Assembly (NCBI GenBank): GCA_938038645.1
Contig: CALHTA010000181.1
Span: 1-6,238, forward strand
DNA length: 6,238 bases
DNA from: an uncultured Thiotrichaceae bacterium
Lineage (GTDB): Bacteria; Pseudomonadota; Gammaproteobacteria; Thiotrichales; Thiotrichaceae
Direction: 5' to 3'
A program made the position numbers and the translations under genes. Below are positions 1-5,891 of this stretch, in pieces. A model generated the notes under the pieces. That model was not told where the DNA came from. It saw only the letters and a program-made list of their open reading frames with translations, and searched no databases. Numbering within the stretch: position 1 is the first letter of the stretch; every line of letters starts with the position of its first letter.

Positions 1-27
1 CGGATTTTTTAAATCTCTGTTTACCTC

Positions 28-1107
28 ATGGCAACCACTCCTGAATTTTCTGAGCGCGTATTAGACTGGTTTGACCAGCATGGTCGCAAGGACTTACCTT
101 GGCAGCACCCTATAACACCCTACCGAGTATGGATTTCAGAAATAATGTTGCAGCAGACACAAGTCGCCACAGTGATTCCCTACTATGAAAAGTTTATGTC
201 TAGCTTTCCAGATTTGGAATCACTAGCTAACGCGCCGATTGATGACGTTTTAAAGCATTGGTCAGGCCTTGGGTATTACGCGCGAGCAAGAAATTTGCAT
301 AAAGCAGCCCAGCAAATAAGAGATGAACACTCCGGTGAATTTCCAGACTCACTTGAGAAAGTCACAGCGCTCAGTGGCATCGGTCGCTCAACCGCTGGCG
401 CCATCCTTTCAATAGCATTTAAACAAAAACAAGCTATTTTGGATGGAAACGTTAAACGGGTACTCGCTAGATTTCATTGTGTTGAAGGCTGGTATGGGAA
501 TGCTAAAGTTCAAAAGCAGCTATGGACTCTTGCTGAAAACCACCTTCCAGAAAACGTTTCAGAACAACGCTATGCTGATTACACTCAAGCAATGATGGAT
601 TTGGGAGCGACCCTTTGCTCAAGATCTAAACCTAGTTGTGAACGATGTCCTTTGCAAGCTGATTGCTCAGCAAAAATAACCGGCACTACTCATTTATATC
701 CAACGCCAAAACCCAAAAAGGCAATTCCTGAGCGTAGCGCCATTATGCTAATGATTTACAAAGACTCAGATATCTACTTAGAAAAGCGGCCACCCAGCGG
801 TATTTGGGGCGGGCTCTGGGGATTCCCACACTTTGAGGATCTCAACGAAGCCAATGAATGGCTAGAAGAGCAAGGATATAAGAGCGGGACAATCGATTCG
901 GCGAAAGCTTTAGATAACTATAAACACACCTTTAGCCATTACCGACTGACTATCCATCCTCTTTTGATTCCGTATCAAAATCCCCATACTAACGCAGTCA
1001 ATGAGACCGATGAGTCACTTTGGTATAACATACACGAAGAATTTAACGGGGGTTTAGCGACTCCCGTACAAGATTTATTAGAAACCTTTAAGGAATTAAC
1101 ACTATGA
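28..1107 (+). CDS. mutY: A/G-specific adenine DNA glycosylase MutY
   Basis: MutY removes adenine mispaired with 8-oxoguanine (or G), starting base excision repair that prevents G:C to T:A transversions. The 359-residue length is typical. The N-terminal catalytic domain has the [10 protein letters not shown] segment with catalytic Glu38, a helix-hairpin-helix at about 112-130 (LSGIG, where most homologues have LPGxG), and catalytic Asp139 in [10 protein letters not shown] [4Fe-4S] cluster loop has Cys197, Cys204, Cys207 and Cys213 in the canonical C-x6-C-x2-C-x5-C spacing. From about residue 235 follows the NUDIX-like 8-oxoG recognition domain (WGGLWGFP at 260-267), with the Phe302-Ser303-His304 loop known to contact 8-oxoG. 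All key residues are present, so it should be active. No Shine-Dalgarno is visible before the ATG, but only 27 upstream bases are in the window. The start fits the family N terminus ([19 protein letters not shown]). It is probably the first visible gene of a mutY-yggX-fpr-cry operon. Confidence 0.97.
   Translation: MATTPEFSERVLDWFDQHGRKDLPWQHPITPYRVWISEIMLQQTQVATVIPYYEKFMSSFPDLESLANAPIDDVLKHWSGLGYYARARNLHKAAQQIRDEHSGEFPDSLEKVTALSGIGRSTAGAILSIAFKQKQAILDGNVKRVLARFHCVEGWYGNAKVQKQLWTLAENHLPENVSEQRYADYTQAMMDLGATLCSRSKPSCERCPLQADCSAKITGTTHLYPTPKPKKAIPERSAIMLMIYKDSDIYLEKRPPSGIWGGLWGFPHFEDLNEANEWLEEQGYKSGTIDSAKALDNYKHTFSHYRLTIHPLLIPYQNPHTNAVNETDESLWYNIHEEFNGGLATPVQDLLETFKELTL
1090..1094 (+). promoter_or_regulatory. 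Ribosome binding site of yggX inside mutY
   Basis: AAGGA lies 9 bases before the yggX ATG, inside the last codons of mutY. Together with the ATGA stop/start overlap it supports this yggX start and suggests translational coupling. Confidence 0.7.
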
Positions 1108-1373
1108 GTCGATTGGTAAACTGCGTTTTGCTAAAAAAAGAAGCCGAAGGTCTTGAGCGAATGACTTACCCAGGCGATCTAGGAAAACGAATTTTTGAGA
1201 ATGTCTCTCAAGAGGCATGGAAGCAATGGGTTGGTCACCAAACGATTCTTATGAATGAGTATCGCTTGTCACCTATCAATCCAAAAGACCGTAAGTTCTT
1301 GGAAGAAGAGATGGATAAGTTTTTCTTTGGTGACGGTCCTTCATCCGTTGATAACTTAGTTCCACAAGGTTAA
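1104..1373 (+). CDS. yggX: Fe(2+)-trafficking / oxidative-damage protection protein YggX
   Basis: This 89-residue protein is a full-length YggX (E. coli YggX is about 91 residues). The N terminus [16 protein letters not shown] matches the family, including the conserved Cys7, and is followed by [15 protein letters not shown] and the [20 protein letters not shown] segment. In enterobacteria YggX is a small cytoplasmic protein linked to Fe(II) handling and to protecting or repairing labile Fe-S clusters under superoxide stress; that role is transferred from the family. Its ATG overlaps the mutY stop by 4 nt (ATGA), so the two are probably co-translated. The mutY-yggX pairing is widely conserved in gammaproteobacteria, and MutY itself carries a [4Fe-4S] cluster, which makes the linkage sensible. 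Enterobacterial yggX is under SoxRS; I see no SoxS or other operator here, because yggX has no upstream intergenic region of its own. Confidence 0.96.
   Translation: MSRLVNCVLLKKEAEGLERMTYPGDLGKRIFENVSQEAWKQWVGHQTILMNEYRLSPINPKDRKFLEEEMDKFFFGDGPSSVDNLVPQG
1366..1369 (+). promoter_or_regulatory. Probable ribosome binding site of fpr at the end of yggX
   Basis: AAGG overlaps the last codons of yggX and lies 12 bases before the fpr ATG, slightly long spacing. No better purine tract exists in the 8-bp gap, so fpr translation is probably helped by ribosomes finishing yggX. Confidence 0.45.
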
Positions 1374-1381
1374 ATAAATCC

Positions 1382-2122
1382 ATGGCTTCTGCATTTCTTG
1401 CTGCACGTGTAATTGAAAACAAACAATGGGCTGAGAATCTTTTCTCAGTCAGATTAGAAGTTGAATTACAGCCTTTTAAAGCGGGGCAGTTCGTTAGAGT
1501 TCAATTACAAATTGATGGCGAAGCAATGGCCAAACCCTACTCTTTGGTCAACTCTCCTGAGCAAGATATTGCAGAAGTTTTTTATAACATTGTACCTGAT
1601 GGCCCAATGTCGAATGGGTTGGCAGCATTAAAGCCTAACGACACGATTGAGATATCCCAACCTGCCGCAGGTTTCTTTGTACTTGATGAATTACCTGATA
1701 CAAAGAACTTGTGGATGTTTGCTACGGGTACTGGCCTTGGCCCTTATTTATCGATACTTCAGCAAAATGAAGTATGGGATAAGTTTGATAAACTGGTGCT
1801 TGTGCATGCCGTTTCATACGCTAACAATTTAGCTTATCAAGAGATGATTAGTGGGTTTAGCGAATCATCACAATTCTGTTATGTCCCGATTGTCAGCCGT
1901 GAAGATAGCACGGGTGCTTTGAAAGGAAGAATCCCAGCATTGATTTCAGATGGACAATTGGAAGCAGCTGCAAACTTAAAGATTGAACCTGAAACTACTC
2001 ACATCATGTTATGTGGCAATCAAAACATGATTGCTGATGCACGTTCAGTGTTGGCAGAAAAAGGGCTAAGGAAACACCTCCGACGCAAGCCAGGTCATAT
2101 AACCACTGAACAATATTTTTGA
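1382..2122 (+). CDS. fpr: Ferredoxin/flavodoxin-NADP+ reductase (Fpr type)
   Basis: Fpr is a cytoplasmic FAD enzyme that moves electrons between NADP(H) and ferredoxin or flavodoxin, supporting Fe-S assembly, reductive activation of radical enzymes and oxidative-stress defence. The 246 residues match bacterial Fpr (E. coli about 248). The N-terminal FAD-binding barrel has KPYSLVNSP at 51-59 (the RxYS-type motif, Arg replaced by Lys). The pyridine-nucleotide domain has ATGTGLGPYLS at 114-124, VSRED at 171-175, GRIPALI at 182-188 and CGNQNMIAD at 211-219. The C terminus, RRKPGHITTEQYF, is the subclass signature with an aromatic last residue stacking near FAD; here it is Phe, where E. coli has Trp. 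Ser145 stands where E. coli Fpr has Arg144, one of the arginines proposed to bind the NADPH 2'-phosphate, while Arg173 and Arg183 are kept. It lies 8 bp after yggX and 16 bp before the cryptochrome gene, so co-transcription is likely. In E. coli fpr and yggX are both SoxRS targets, consistent with the grouping. Confidence 0.93.
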   Translation: MASAFLAARVIENKQWAENLFSVRLEVELQPFKAGQFVRVQLQIDGEAMAKPYSLVNSPEQDIAEVFYNIVPDGPMSNGLAALKPNDTIEISQPAAGFFVLDELPDTKNLWMFATGTGLGPYLSILQQNEVWDKFDKLVLVHAVSYANNLAYQEMISGFSESSQFCYVPIVSREDSTGALKGRIPALISDGQLEAAANLKIEPETTHIMLCGNQNMIADARSVLAEKGLRKHLRRKPGHITTEQYF

Positions 2123-2138
2123 TTTTCTGAGTTAAGCC

Positions 2139-3443
2139 ATGCAAACAAATATTCTCTGGTTTCGTAAAAATTTACGTCTACATGACAACCCAGCGCTTCT
2201 TAGAGCCAGTGAATCCTCTGAGCGTTTAATATGCGTGTTTGTCTACGATGAAGTTATTCATTATGAACAGCATGGTGTTCAAAGCCTTGGCCCGTATAGA
2301 GCCAATTTTTTATGGGAAAGTCTGGTCGCTTTGCGTGGCGCTTTGCAAAAGCTGGGGAATGAACTGATCATCCTTAAAGGCGATGCCGCCGACGTTTTAA
2401 AAGATTTGGTTACTCAAACCAACGCAAAAAAAATCTTTGCGCCTCATGAGTGTGGTTATTGTGAACAGCTCCAAGAAACAGCAGTTAAAAAATTCTGCGA
2501 GCTTGAAATCGTTGACGGAGCCACCTTGCTCGATATCAATACACTGCCCTCTGAGCCCGCTTCATTACCTAACAGCTATATTTTGTTTAGAAGGATGATT
2601 GAAACTAATTGGGATGAGCAACCTTGGTCAGTACCCGCTTGTTGCGACACTCCAACAAAGCTGCCACCTCAACCAGAAAGCATTACTATTCAAGGACTTG
2701 AAGAAAACCCAGTATCAGATAGCCGAACGTCTTCTGACAGGGCAGTCATGCAATTTAACGGCGGTGAAGAAGCGGCATTGAGCCGGCTTAGTGCTTATAT
2801 GTGGTCGGGTAATGCCTTTGAGAATTACAAAGAAACTAGGAATCAGCTATTGGGAGAAGATTACTCAAGTAAGCTGTCGCCTTGGTTAGCCAATGGCTGT
2901 TTATCACCCCGACATGTTTATCATGAGGTAAGGCGGTTCGAAAAAGAAAAGCTAGAGAACGAATCGACGCGTTGGTTAGTTTGCCAGTTACTCTGGAGAG
3001 ACTATTATCATTTTGCTTCATACAAACACGGTGGAGATTTATTTTTAGGTGGCGGCATGCGCGGCCAGAGTTGTTCAAAGAAAGAAATTTCTATTTCTCA
3101 GACAGAAAAAATTCAGAACTGGTGCAATGCTAAAACAGGTCAACGATTTGTAGACGCAAACATGACTGAGCTATTAGAAACGGGCTATATGAGTAACCGC
3201 GGCAGACAGTCGGTTGCACTTTATCTAGTCAGGGATTTAGGTCAAGACTGGCGATTAGGCGCTAGCTGGTTCGAGCATTATTTATTGGATTTTGAGCCTT
3301 GTAATAACTACGGCAACTGGAACTTTCAAGCTGGTATAGGCCATGACATTAGAAAAGCCAATGGATTCAAAATCGAGTCTGAAGCCAACAGACATGACCC
3401 TGAAGGTACTTATCAAAATTATTGGTTAGGGTCCGTTTCATAA
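2139..3443 (+). CDS. DASH-family cryptochrome / photolyase-like flavoprotein
   Basis: DASH cryptochromes bind FAD and usually a folate antenna; many repair cyclobutane pyrimidine dimers in single-stranded DNA with blue light. The N-terminal photolyase Rossmann domain (ILWFRKNLRLHDNPAL, 5-20) is followed by a linker (about 165-205) and the FAD-binding helical domain: YSSKLSPWLANGCLS (242-256), LLWRDYY (284-290), FVDANM (337-342), MSNRGRQ (351-357) and DWRLGASWF (370-378). CNNYGNWNF (388-396) gives the DASH assignment, with Asn390 at the flavin-N5 position. Glu60 in RANFLWES may be the antenna-binding Glu. The 434-residue length is normal for bacterial DASH proteins. Oddities: no Trp lies between Trp286 and Trp328, so the outer Trp of the electron-transfer triad is absent; Gln283 replaces the Glu of ExxW; Phe396 replaces the usual Tyr. 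Repair activity is therefore uncertain. It is the last operon gene, has only a weak GAG ribosome site at 2129-2131, and its end overlaps the opposite-strand DUF4124 gene. Confidence 0.93.
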   Translation: MQTNILWFRKNLRLHDNPALLRASESSERLICVFVYDEVIHYEQHGVQSLGPYRANFLWESLVALRGALQKLGNELIILKGDAADVLKDLVTQTNAKKIFAPHECGYCEQLQETAVKKFCELEIVDGATLLDINTLPSEPASLPNSYILFRRMIETNWDEQPWSVPACCDTPTKLPPQPESITIQGLEENPVSDSRTSSDRAVMQFNGGEEAALSRLSAYMWSGNAFENYKETRNQLLGEDYSSKLSPWLANGCLSPRHVYHEVRRFEKEKLENESTRWLVCQLLWRDYYHFASYKHGGDLFLGGGMRGQSCSKKEISISQTEKIQNWCNAKTGQRFVDANMTELLETGYMSNRGRQSVALYLVRDLGQDWRLGASWFEHYLLDFEPCNNYGNWNFQAGIGHDIRKANGFKIESEANRHDPEGTYQNYWLGSVS

Positions 3444-4039
3444 GGGTTGTAAGGTTTAGTTTTATTAGTCAGCACTGAGTTTTTAACAACGTTAAAGTTA
3501 ATCTCTTCAGATTTATTTAATAGTTGGCCGGACGCGTTTCGTATTTCGACAGAAAGTTGATACTCCCCTCTATCTAGATTACTTAAATTCGCCACTCTGG
3601 ATTCGACAGTGGAATGCTCTTCACCATTCAAATAAACGGTGACACTGTCACCTTTACGAAGTTTCGGTGACGTTGACAGCATCACAGACACATCTCCGTC
3701 ATTGGCGCGTATCGATTGATCTGCTTTTGGTGCAATGATAGAAACGCTTTTATATCGATGAATAGCTTCTTTTCTGTTTACCGGCCTATTCGCATTATTG
3801 GTTTTATTATCAGTGCTTCTAGAACTTGAGCGTCTGGAAATTTGGTTTGTGGTTTCATAACGATTTGCAAAGTTTTCCAAAATGGTTAACTTTGGTGGCT
3901 CAAAAGATGTTGCTACTACCGTATCTGGAGGGCTGTCACCATAAACAATGTTTCCAGATGCATCTGTCCAGCTAAATATACCGGCAGACAGTGTTGTGTG
4001 AGTGGAAAGTAAAACAGCTATGAGCAAGAATTTCCGCAT
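3419..4039 (-). CDS. Exported DUF4124-domain protein
   Basis: This is a 206-residue periplasmic or envelope protein of unknown function. A signal peptide (MRKFLLIAVLLSTHTTLSA, cleavage likely after Ala19) is followed at once by the DUF4124 motif (GIFSWTDASGNIVYGDSPP, 20-38), a pattern common at the mature N terminus of gammaproteobacterial exported proteins. Residues 66-90 form a Ser/Asn/Arg-rich, probably flexible linker. About 95-185 form a beta-rich domain with an APKADQSIRANDGDVSV start and LRKGDSVTVYLNGE, resembling Ig or fibronectin-like domains that recur in DUF4124 proteins. There are no cysteines, no lipobox and no catalytic motif that I can see. The start is supported by the signal peptide; AAGGG lies only about one base before the ATG on this strand, so the ribosome site is poor. 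It is convergent with the cryptochrome gene, overlapping it by 25 bp, and divergent from the DUF4870 gene, so it is probably a single-gene transcript. Confidence 0.9.
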   Translation of the reverse strand: MRKFLLIAVLLSTHTTLSAGIFSWTDASGNIVYGDSPPDTVVATSFEPPKLTILENFANRYETTNQISRRSSSRSTDNKTNNANRPVNRKEAIHRYKSVSIIAPKADQSIRANDGDVSVMLSTSPKLRKGDSVTVYLNGEEHSTVESRVANLSNLDRGEYQLSVEIRNASGQLLNKSEEINFNVVKNSVLTNKTKPYNPYETDPNQ

Positions 4040-4090
4040 ACCCTTAGAACCTATTTATTATTATTTCTACTTATAGTCTAGCAACATCAC

Positions 4091-4113
4091 AAAAAATCGG
4101 GCAGATTCCCGAC
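4091..4113 (-). terminator. Weak intrinsic-terminator-like hairpin upstream of the DUF4124 gene
   Basis: Read on the - strand, TCGGG, a 6-base loop AATCTG and CCCGA are followed directly by six T. The stem is 5 bp, or 6 with a G-U pair at the base. It could stop leftward read-through before the DUF4124 gene, or sit in that gene's leader if its promoter lies further upstream. On the + strand the same hairpin falls in the DUF4870 leader without a T tract. The stem is short, so this is tentative. Confidence 0.3.
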
Positions 4114-4127
4114 AACAGGCATTTTAA

Positions 4128-4133
4128 AAGGAG
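4128..4133 (+). promoter_or_regulatory. Strong ribosome binding site of the DUF4870 gene
   Basis: AAGGAG is followed by 7 bases and then the ATG at 4141. This is the best Shine-Dalgarno in the window and fixes the start of the DUF4870 protein. Confidence 0.8.
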
Positions 4134-4140
4134 TCAGACT

Positions 4141-4515
4141 ATGAGCAAGTCATTAACAAAGAAAGAGATTGGTACCTGGGGAATGGCAGCGCACATGTCA
4201 GCGCTAGTGGGTATTCTTGGTTTCGGATGGGATGTATTGTTTTTGGGTATTGTTTTAGGGCCATTAATTGTTTGGTTAACAAAAGGGAAGTTAAATAGCA
4301 TTATCGATATCAATGCCAAAGAAGCGCTTAATTTTCAAATCACAATTTTAATTCTCGCATTTGTACTCGCAATAGTTTCAGCAGCGCTACCATTTTTACA
4401 AATCTTAGTCGTTTTAGTAATGCTTGTAGGTTTTGGTTTTGCTATTTACGGTGGTCTTCAAGTAAAAAATGGCAAGAATTACACCTACCCATTTGCGCTT
4501 AGATTAATCAAATAA
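4141..4515 (+). CDS. DUF4870 small integral membrane protein
   Basis: This 124-residue protein belongs to the DUF4870 family, whose function is unknown. Visible hallmarks are the N-terminal TWGMAAHMSALVG (about 12-24), the GPLIVWLTKG segment (40-49), and the conserved loop with DINAKEALNFQI (56-67), matching the family's D-x-x-G/A-KEALNFQ pattern. The C terminus, NGKNYTYPFALRLIK, matches the family ending of the NGxxYxYPxxxRxI kind. Hydrophobic segments at about 18-46, 66-82 and 84-105 indicate three or four inner-membrane helices. It has the strongest ribosome site in the window and its own downstream terminator, so it is probably a monocistronic, well-translated gene. Neighbouring genes on both sides point the other way and give no clue to its role. 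Confidence 0.92.
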   Translation: MSKSLTKKEIGTWGMAAHMSALVGILGFGWDVLFLGIVLGPLIVWLTKGKLNSIIDINAKEALNFQITILILAFVLAIVSAALPFLQILVVLVMLVGFGFAIYGGLQVKNGKNYTYPFALRLIK

Positions 4516-4540
4516 GTAATACAGTAATAAATCTACTAGA

Positions 4541-4572
4541 AGCCGCCCCAAATTTATTTCGGGCGGCTTTTT
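4541..4572 (+). terminator. Intrinsic terminator after the DUF4870 gene
   Basis: AGCCGCCC (4541-4548) pairs perfectly with GGGCGGCT (4561-4568) around a 12-base AT-rich loop, followed by a run of five T (4568-4572). It starts 25 bp after the DUF4870 stop. It also lies just past the stop of the opposite-strand gene ending at 4580 and could serve that gene, but on the - strand the stem is followed only by TTCTAG rather than a good T tract. Confidence 0.88.
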
Positions 4573-4579
4573 GATTGCC

Positions 4580-5146
4580 TTAACAATTACAATCCCTGTA
4601 CTCCGGAAAGTGTTGAATTTGTAGATTATTGTTCACCGCAGTCTGGCTTTTATCAATATTCACAACAGTGTTTGGTTGATTATGTGCCGCTGGTTGATTG
4701 ACAACTGGCTCTCTGGGAACATCGTAATCATTCAACGTGGTCAAACCCACATAAGGTTCTATTTTCCGCAGACCGATCAAATAATCAGCACCTGCCGTTA
4801 GGTAACTCCCATTAACCCCTCCAGACACTAAAGCCTGCTTTTCTTGCAAACTATAACCGCCTCCGTAGGTATATTGAATATCGGCATCCCCATCAACCGC
4901 TTCAAGTTTTAATTTATCAACACCTTCTTCGGGCCGGTAGGACACACTCCCCTGCCAGCCACTAACGTCGCCATTAGTCTCCACATCAACCGAGCGGTAC
5001 CCTATTACTACATCAGGCTTTGTCGTGTCAGTGCCAAAATTCCACTGTAAAGCAGCAAAAGGTGTGTTTTCTTCAACTGAAAATGCCATTGCACTAGCCG
5101 AGAATGTGGCTAATGCAACACAACTGAGTAATATCCTTATTCTCAT
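4580..5146 (-). CDS. Exported protein of unknown function, possibly beta-rich outer-membrane type
   Basis: I do not recognise this 188-residue protein. It starts with a clear signal peptide (MRIRILLSCVALATFSASAMA, cleavage likely after Ala21). Residues 30-140 alternate polar and hydrophobic residues with many Gly, Tyr and Asp turns (for example GWQGSVSYRPEEG, IQYTYGGGYSL, LTAGADYLIGLRKIEPYVGL), as in small outer-membrane beta-barrels. The segment is short for a full 8-strand barrel, so a soluble periplasmic beta-domain is equally possible. Residues about 144-188 form an Asn/Gln/Pro/Val-rich tail that ends in Cys-Asn-Cys, with the last Cys as the final residue. Apart from these two, the only other cysteine is Cys9 in the signal peptide. 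The start is supported by AGGA (5157-5154 on this strand) 7 bases before the ATG and by the signal peptide. It is divergent from the RskA-like gene and probably transcribed alone. Confidence 0.85.
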   Translation of the reverse strand: MRIRILLSCVALATFSASAMAFSVEENTPFAALQWNFGTDTTKPDVVIGYRSVDVETNGDVSGWQGSVSYRPEEGVDKLKLEAVDGDADIQYTYGGGYSLQEKQALVSGGVNGSYLTAGADYLIGLRKIEPYVGLTTLNDYDVPREPVVNQPAAHNQPNTVVNIDKSQTAVNNNLQIQHFPEYRDCNC

Positions 5147-5244
5147 TTCGTCATCCTATTTGTATTTTTATTAATGCCGTCATTCATCGGCTAGTTTTTT
5201 AGACTCAGATTTTAAAATAGAAATCCACACTCTAGCGGGTAAAT
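5147..5244. promoter_or_regulatory. Divergent intergenic region, probable promoters
   Basis: This 98-bp AT-rich gap lies between the exported-protein gene (leftward) and the RskA-like gene (rightward). TAAAAT at 5213-5218 is a possible + strand -10 box, but no good -35 is seen. A 4-bp hairpin, GCCG (5176-5179) with CGGC (5188-5191), is followed three bases later by six T. No gene on the + strand lies directly upstream for it to terminate, so its meaning is unclear. Confidence 0.3.
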
Positions 5245-5886
5245 ATGACCGCTCATCCTGCAGCAGCATCGCCAGGCCCTATTCACAAAAAGAAACTAAA
5301 TGCTAAAAATAGCGTATTATATAATTCAACGAGAAACCTCATTATTGACTATATGCCAGCTGCACCCACCGAACAATCAGATACTCAGATACGCTGGCTT
5401 TGGCCTACTATACTGATATCAATTGCCCTTGCGATGGTAGCGGCTATGATTTACTCACAGCAGTTTGTGCAAAAAGTTGACAACATTGAAAAGAAGCAAG
5501 TCGCGCAATATGAATCTAGAAAGTTTCTGTTAGCTCAACCCGATGTAATCAATATCAATTGGATGCGCACATTAGATCCGATGGCTAAGAAAATCTATGG
5601 TGACATTGTATGGAGTACGCTATCCCAAAAAGGCATGATGCGCTTTGCAAACCTGCCAAAACTCAAATCGCATCAAACCTATCATTTGTGGGTTCACGAT
5701 TTAGCATATAGCGCTGACGATCCGGTTTCTATCACCACATTTTCTCCAGAACTTACTGTTCCTACGGAGTTACTGGTACCTTTCACATCGCCAAGAAAAG
5801 TTACCGAACCCTATAAATTCACTATTATGTTAGACAGTAATCTTGAAGATACTCCCCCTCAACCGCTGCTGCTCGCTCAGCCTTAG
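5245..5886 (+). CDS. RskA-like (anti-sigma-K C-terminal domain) membrane-anchored protein
   Basis: The 213-residue product has a single membrane helix at about 51-70 (WPTILISIALAMVAAMIY) and a short coiled stretch (72-92). Its extracytoplasmic domain at about 95-200 resembles the C-terminal domain of RskA anti-sigma-K factors: DPMAKKIYGDIVW (111-123), KGMMRFANLP (129-138) and QTYHLWVHD (144-152). RskA-type proteins normally hold a sigma factor through an N-terminal cytoplasmic domain. Here the N-terminal segment is only about 50 residues, has no cysteine and shows no zinc-binding anti-sigma motif, and no sigma-factor gene is visible nearby. An anti-sigma role is therefore doubtful; it may be a stand-alone envelope protein with this fold. 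The start is uncertain: the ATG at 5245 has no good ribosome site, and Met37 (5353) would give a compact N terminus just before the helix. The next gene starts 5 bp downstream, indicating co-transcription. Confidence 0.82.
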   Translation: MTAHPAAASPGPIHKKKLNAKNSVLYNSTRNLIIDYMPAAPTEQSDTQIRWLWPTILISIALAMVAAMIYSQQFVQKVDNIEKKQVAQYESRKFLLAQPDVININWMRTLDPMAKKIYGDIVWSTLSQKGMMRFANLPKLKSHQTYHLWVHDLAYSADDPVSITTFSPELTVPTELLVPFTSPRKVTEPYKFTIMLDSNLEDTPPQPLLLAQP

Positions 5887-5891
5887 AAATT

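Larger units (their letters stand above)
4040..4140. promoter_or_regulatory. Divergent intergenic region, probable promoters
   Basis: This 101-bp gap separates the DUF4124 gene (leftward) from the DUF4870 gene (rightward), so it should carry both promoters unless one lies inside a gene. TATAGT at 4072-4077 on + and, overlapping it, TATAAG at 4075-4070 on - are possible -10 boxes. Neither has a convincing -35 at 16-18 bp. Start points from these would give leaders of roughly 55 nt (+) and 25 nt (-). The region is AT-rich and no operator of a known family is recognised. Confidence 0.35.

Noticed and set aside
1..27. Possible 3' end of an upstream gene (frame 1 reads Arg-Ile-Phe-stop at 1-12)
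   Set aside because: Three codons are too few to identify any product, and the other two frames are also open for a while. An upstream AsmA-type gene is common before mutY but cannot be supported here.
1647..1832. 61-codon open frame on + inside fpr
   Set aside because: Out-of-frame shadow of a clearly conserved gene, with no family resemblance.
2599..2781. 60-codon open frame on + inside the cryptochrome gene
   Set aside because: Lies in another frame of a conserved coding region and has no recognisable product.
2836..3078. 80-codon open frame on - inside the cryptochrome gene
   Set aside because: Antisense to the most conserved FAD-binding region; no signal, domain or ribosome site supports it.
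4134..4319. 61-codon open frame on - over the DUF4870 gene
   Set aside because: Antisense to a well-supported gene with a strong ribosome site; its hydrophobicity mirrors the membrane helices on the other strand.
5176..5200. GCCG-N8-CGGC hairpin followed by six T, as a + strand terminator
   Set aside because: The stem is only 4 bp, the T run is three bases away, and no + strand gene precedes it closely because the DUF4870 gene already has its own terminator.
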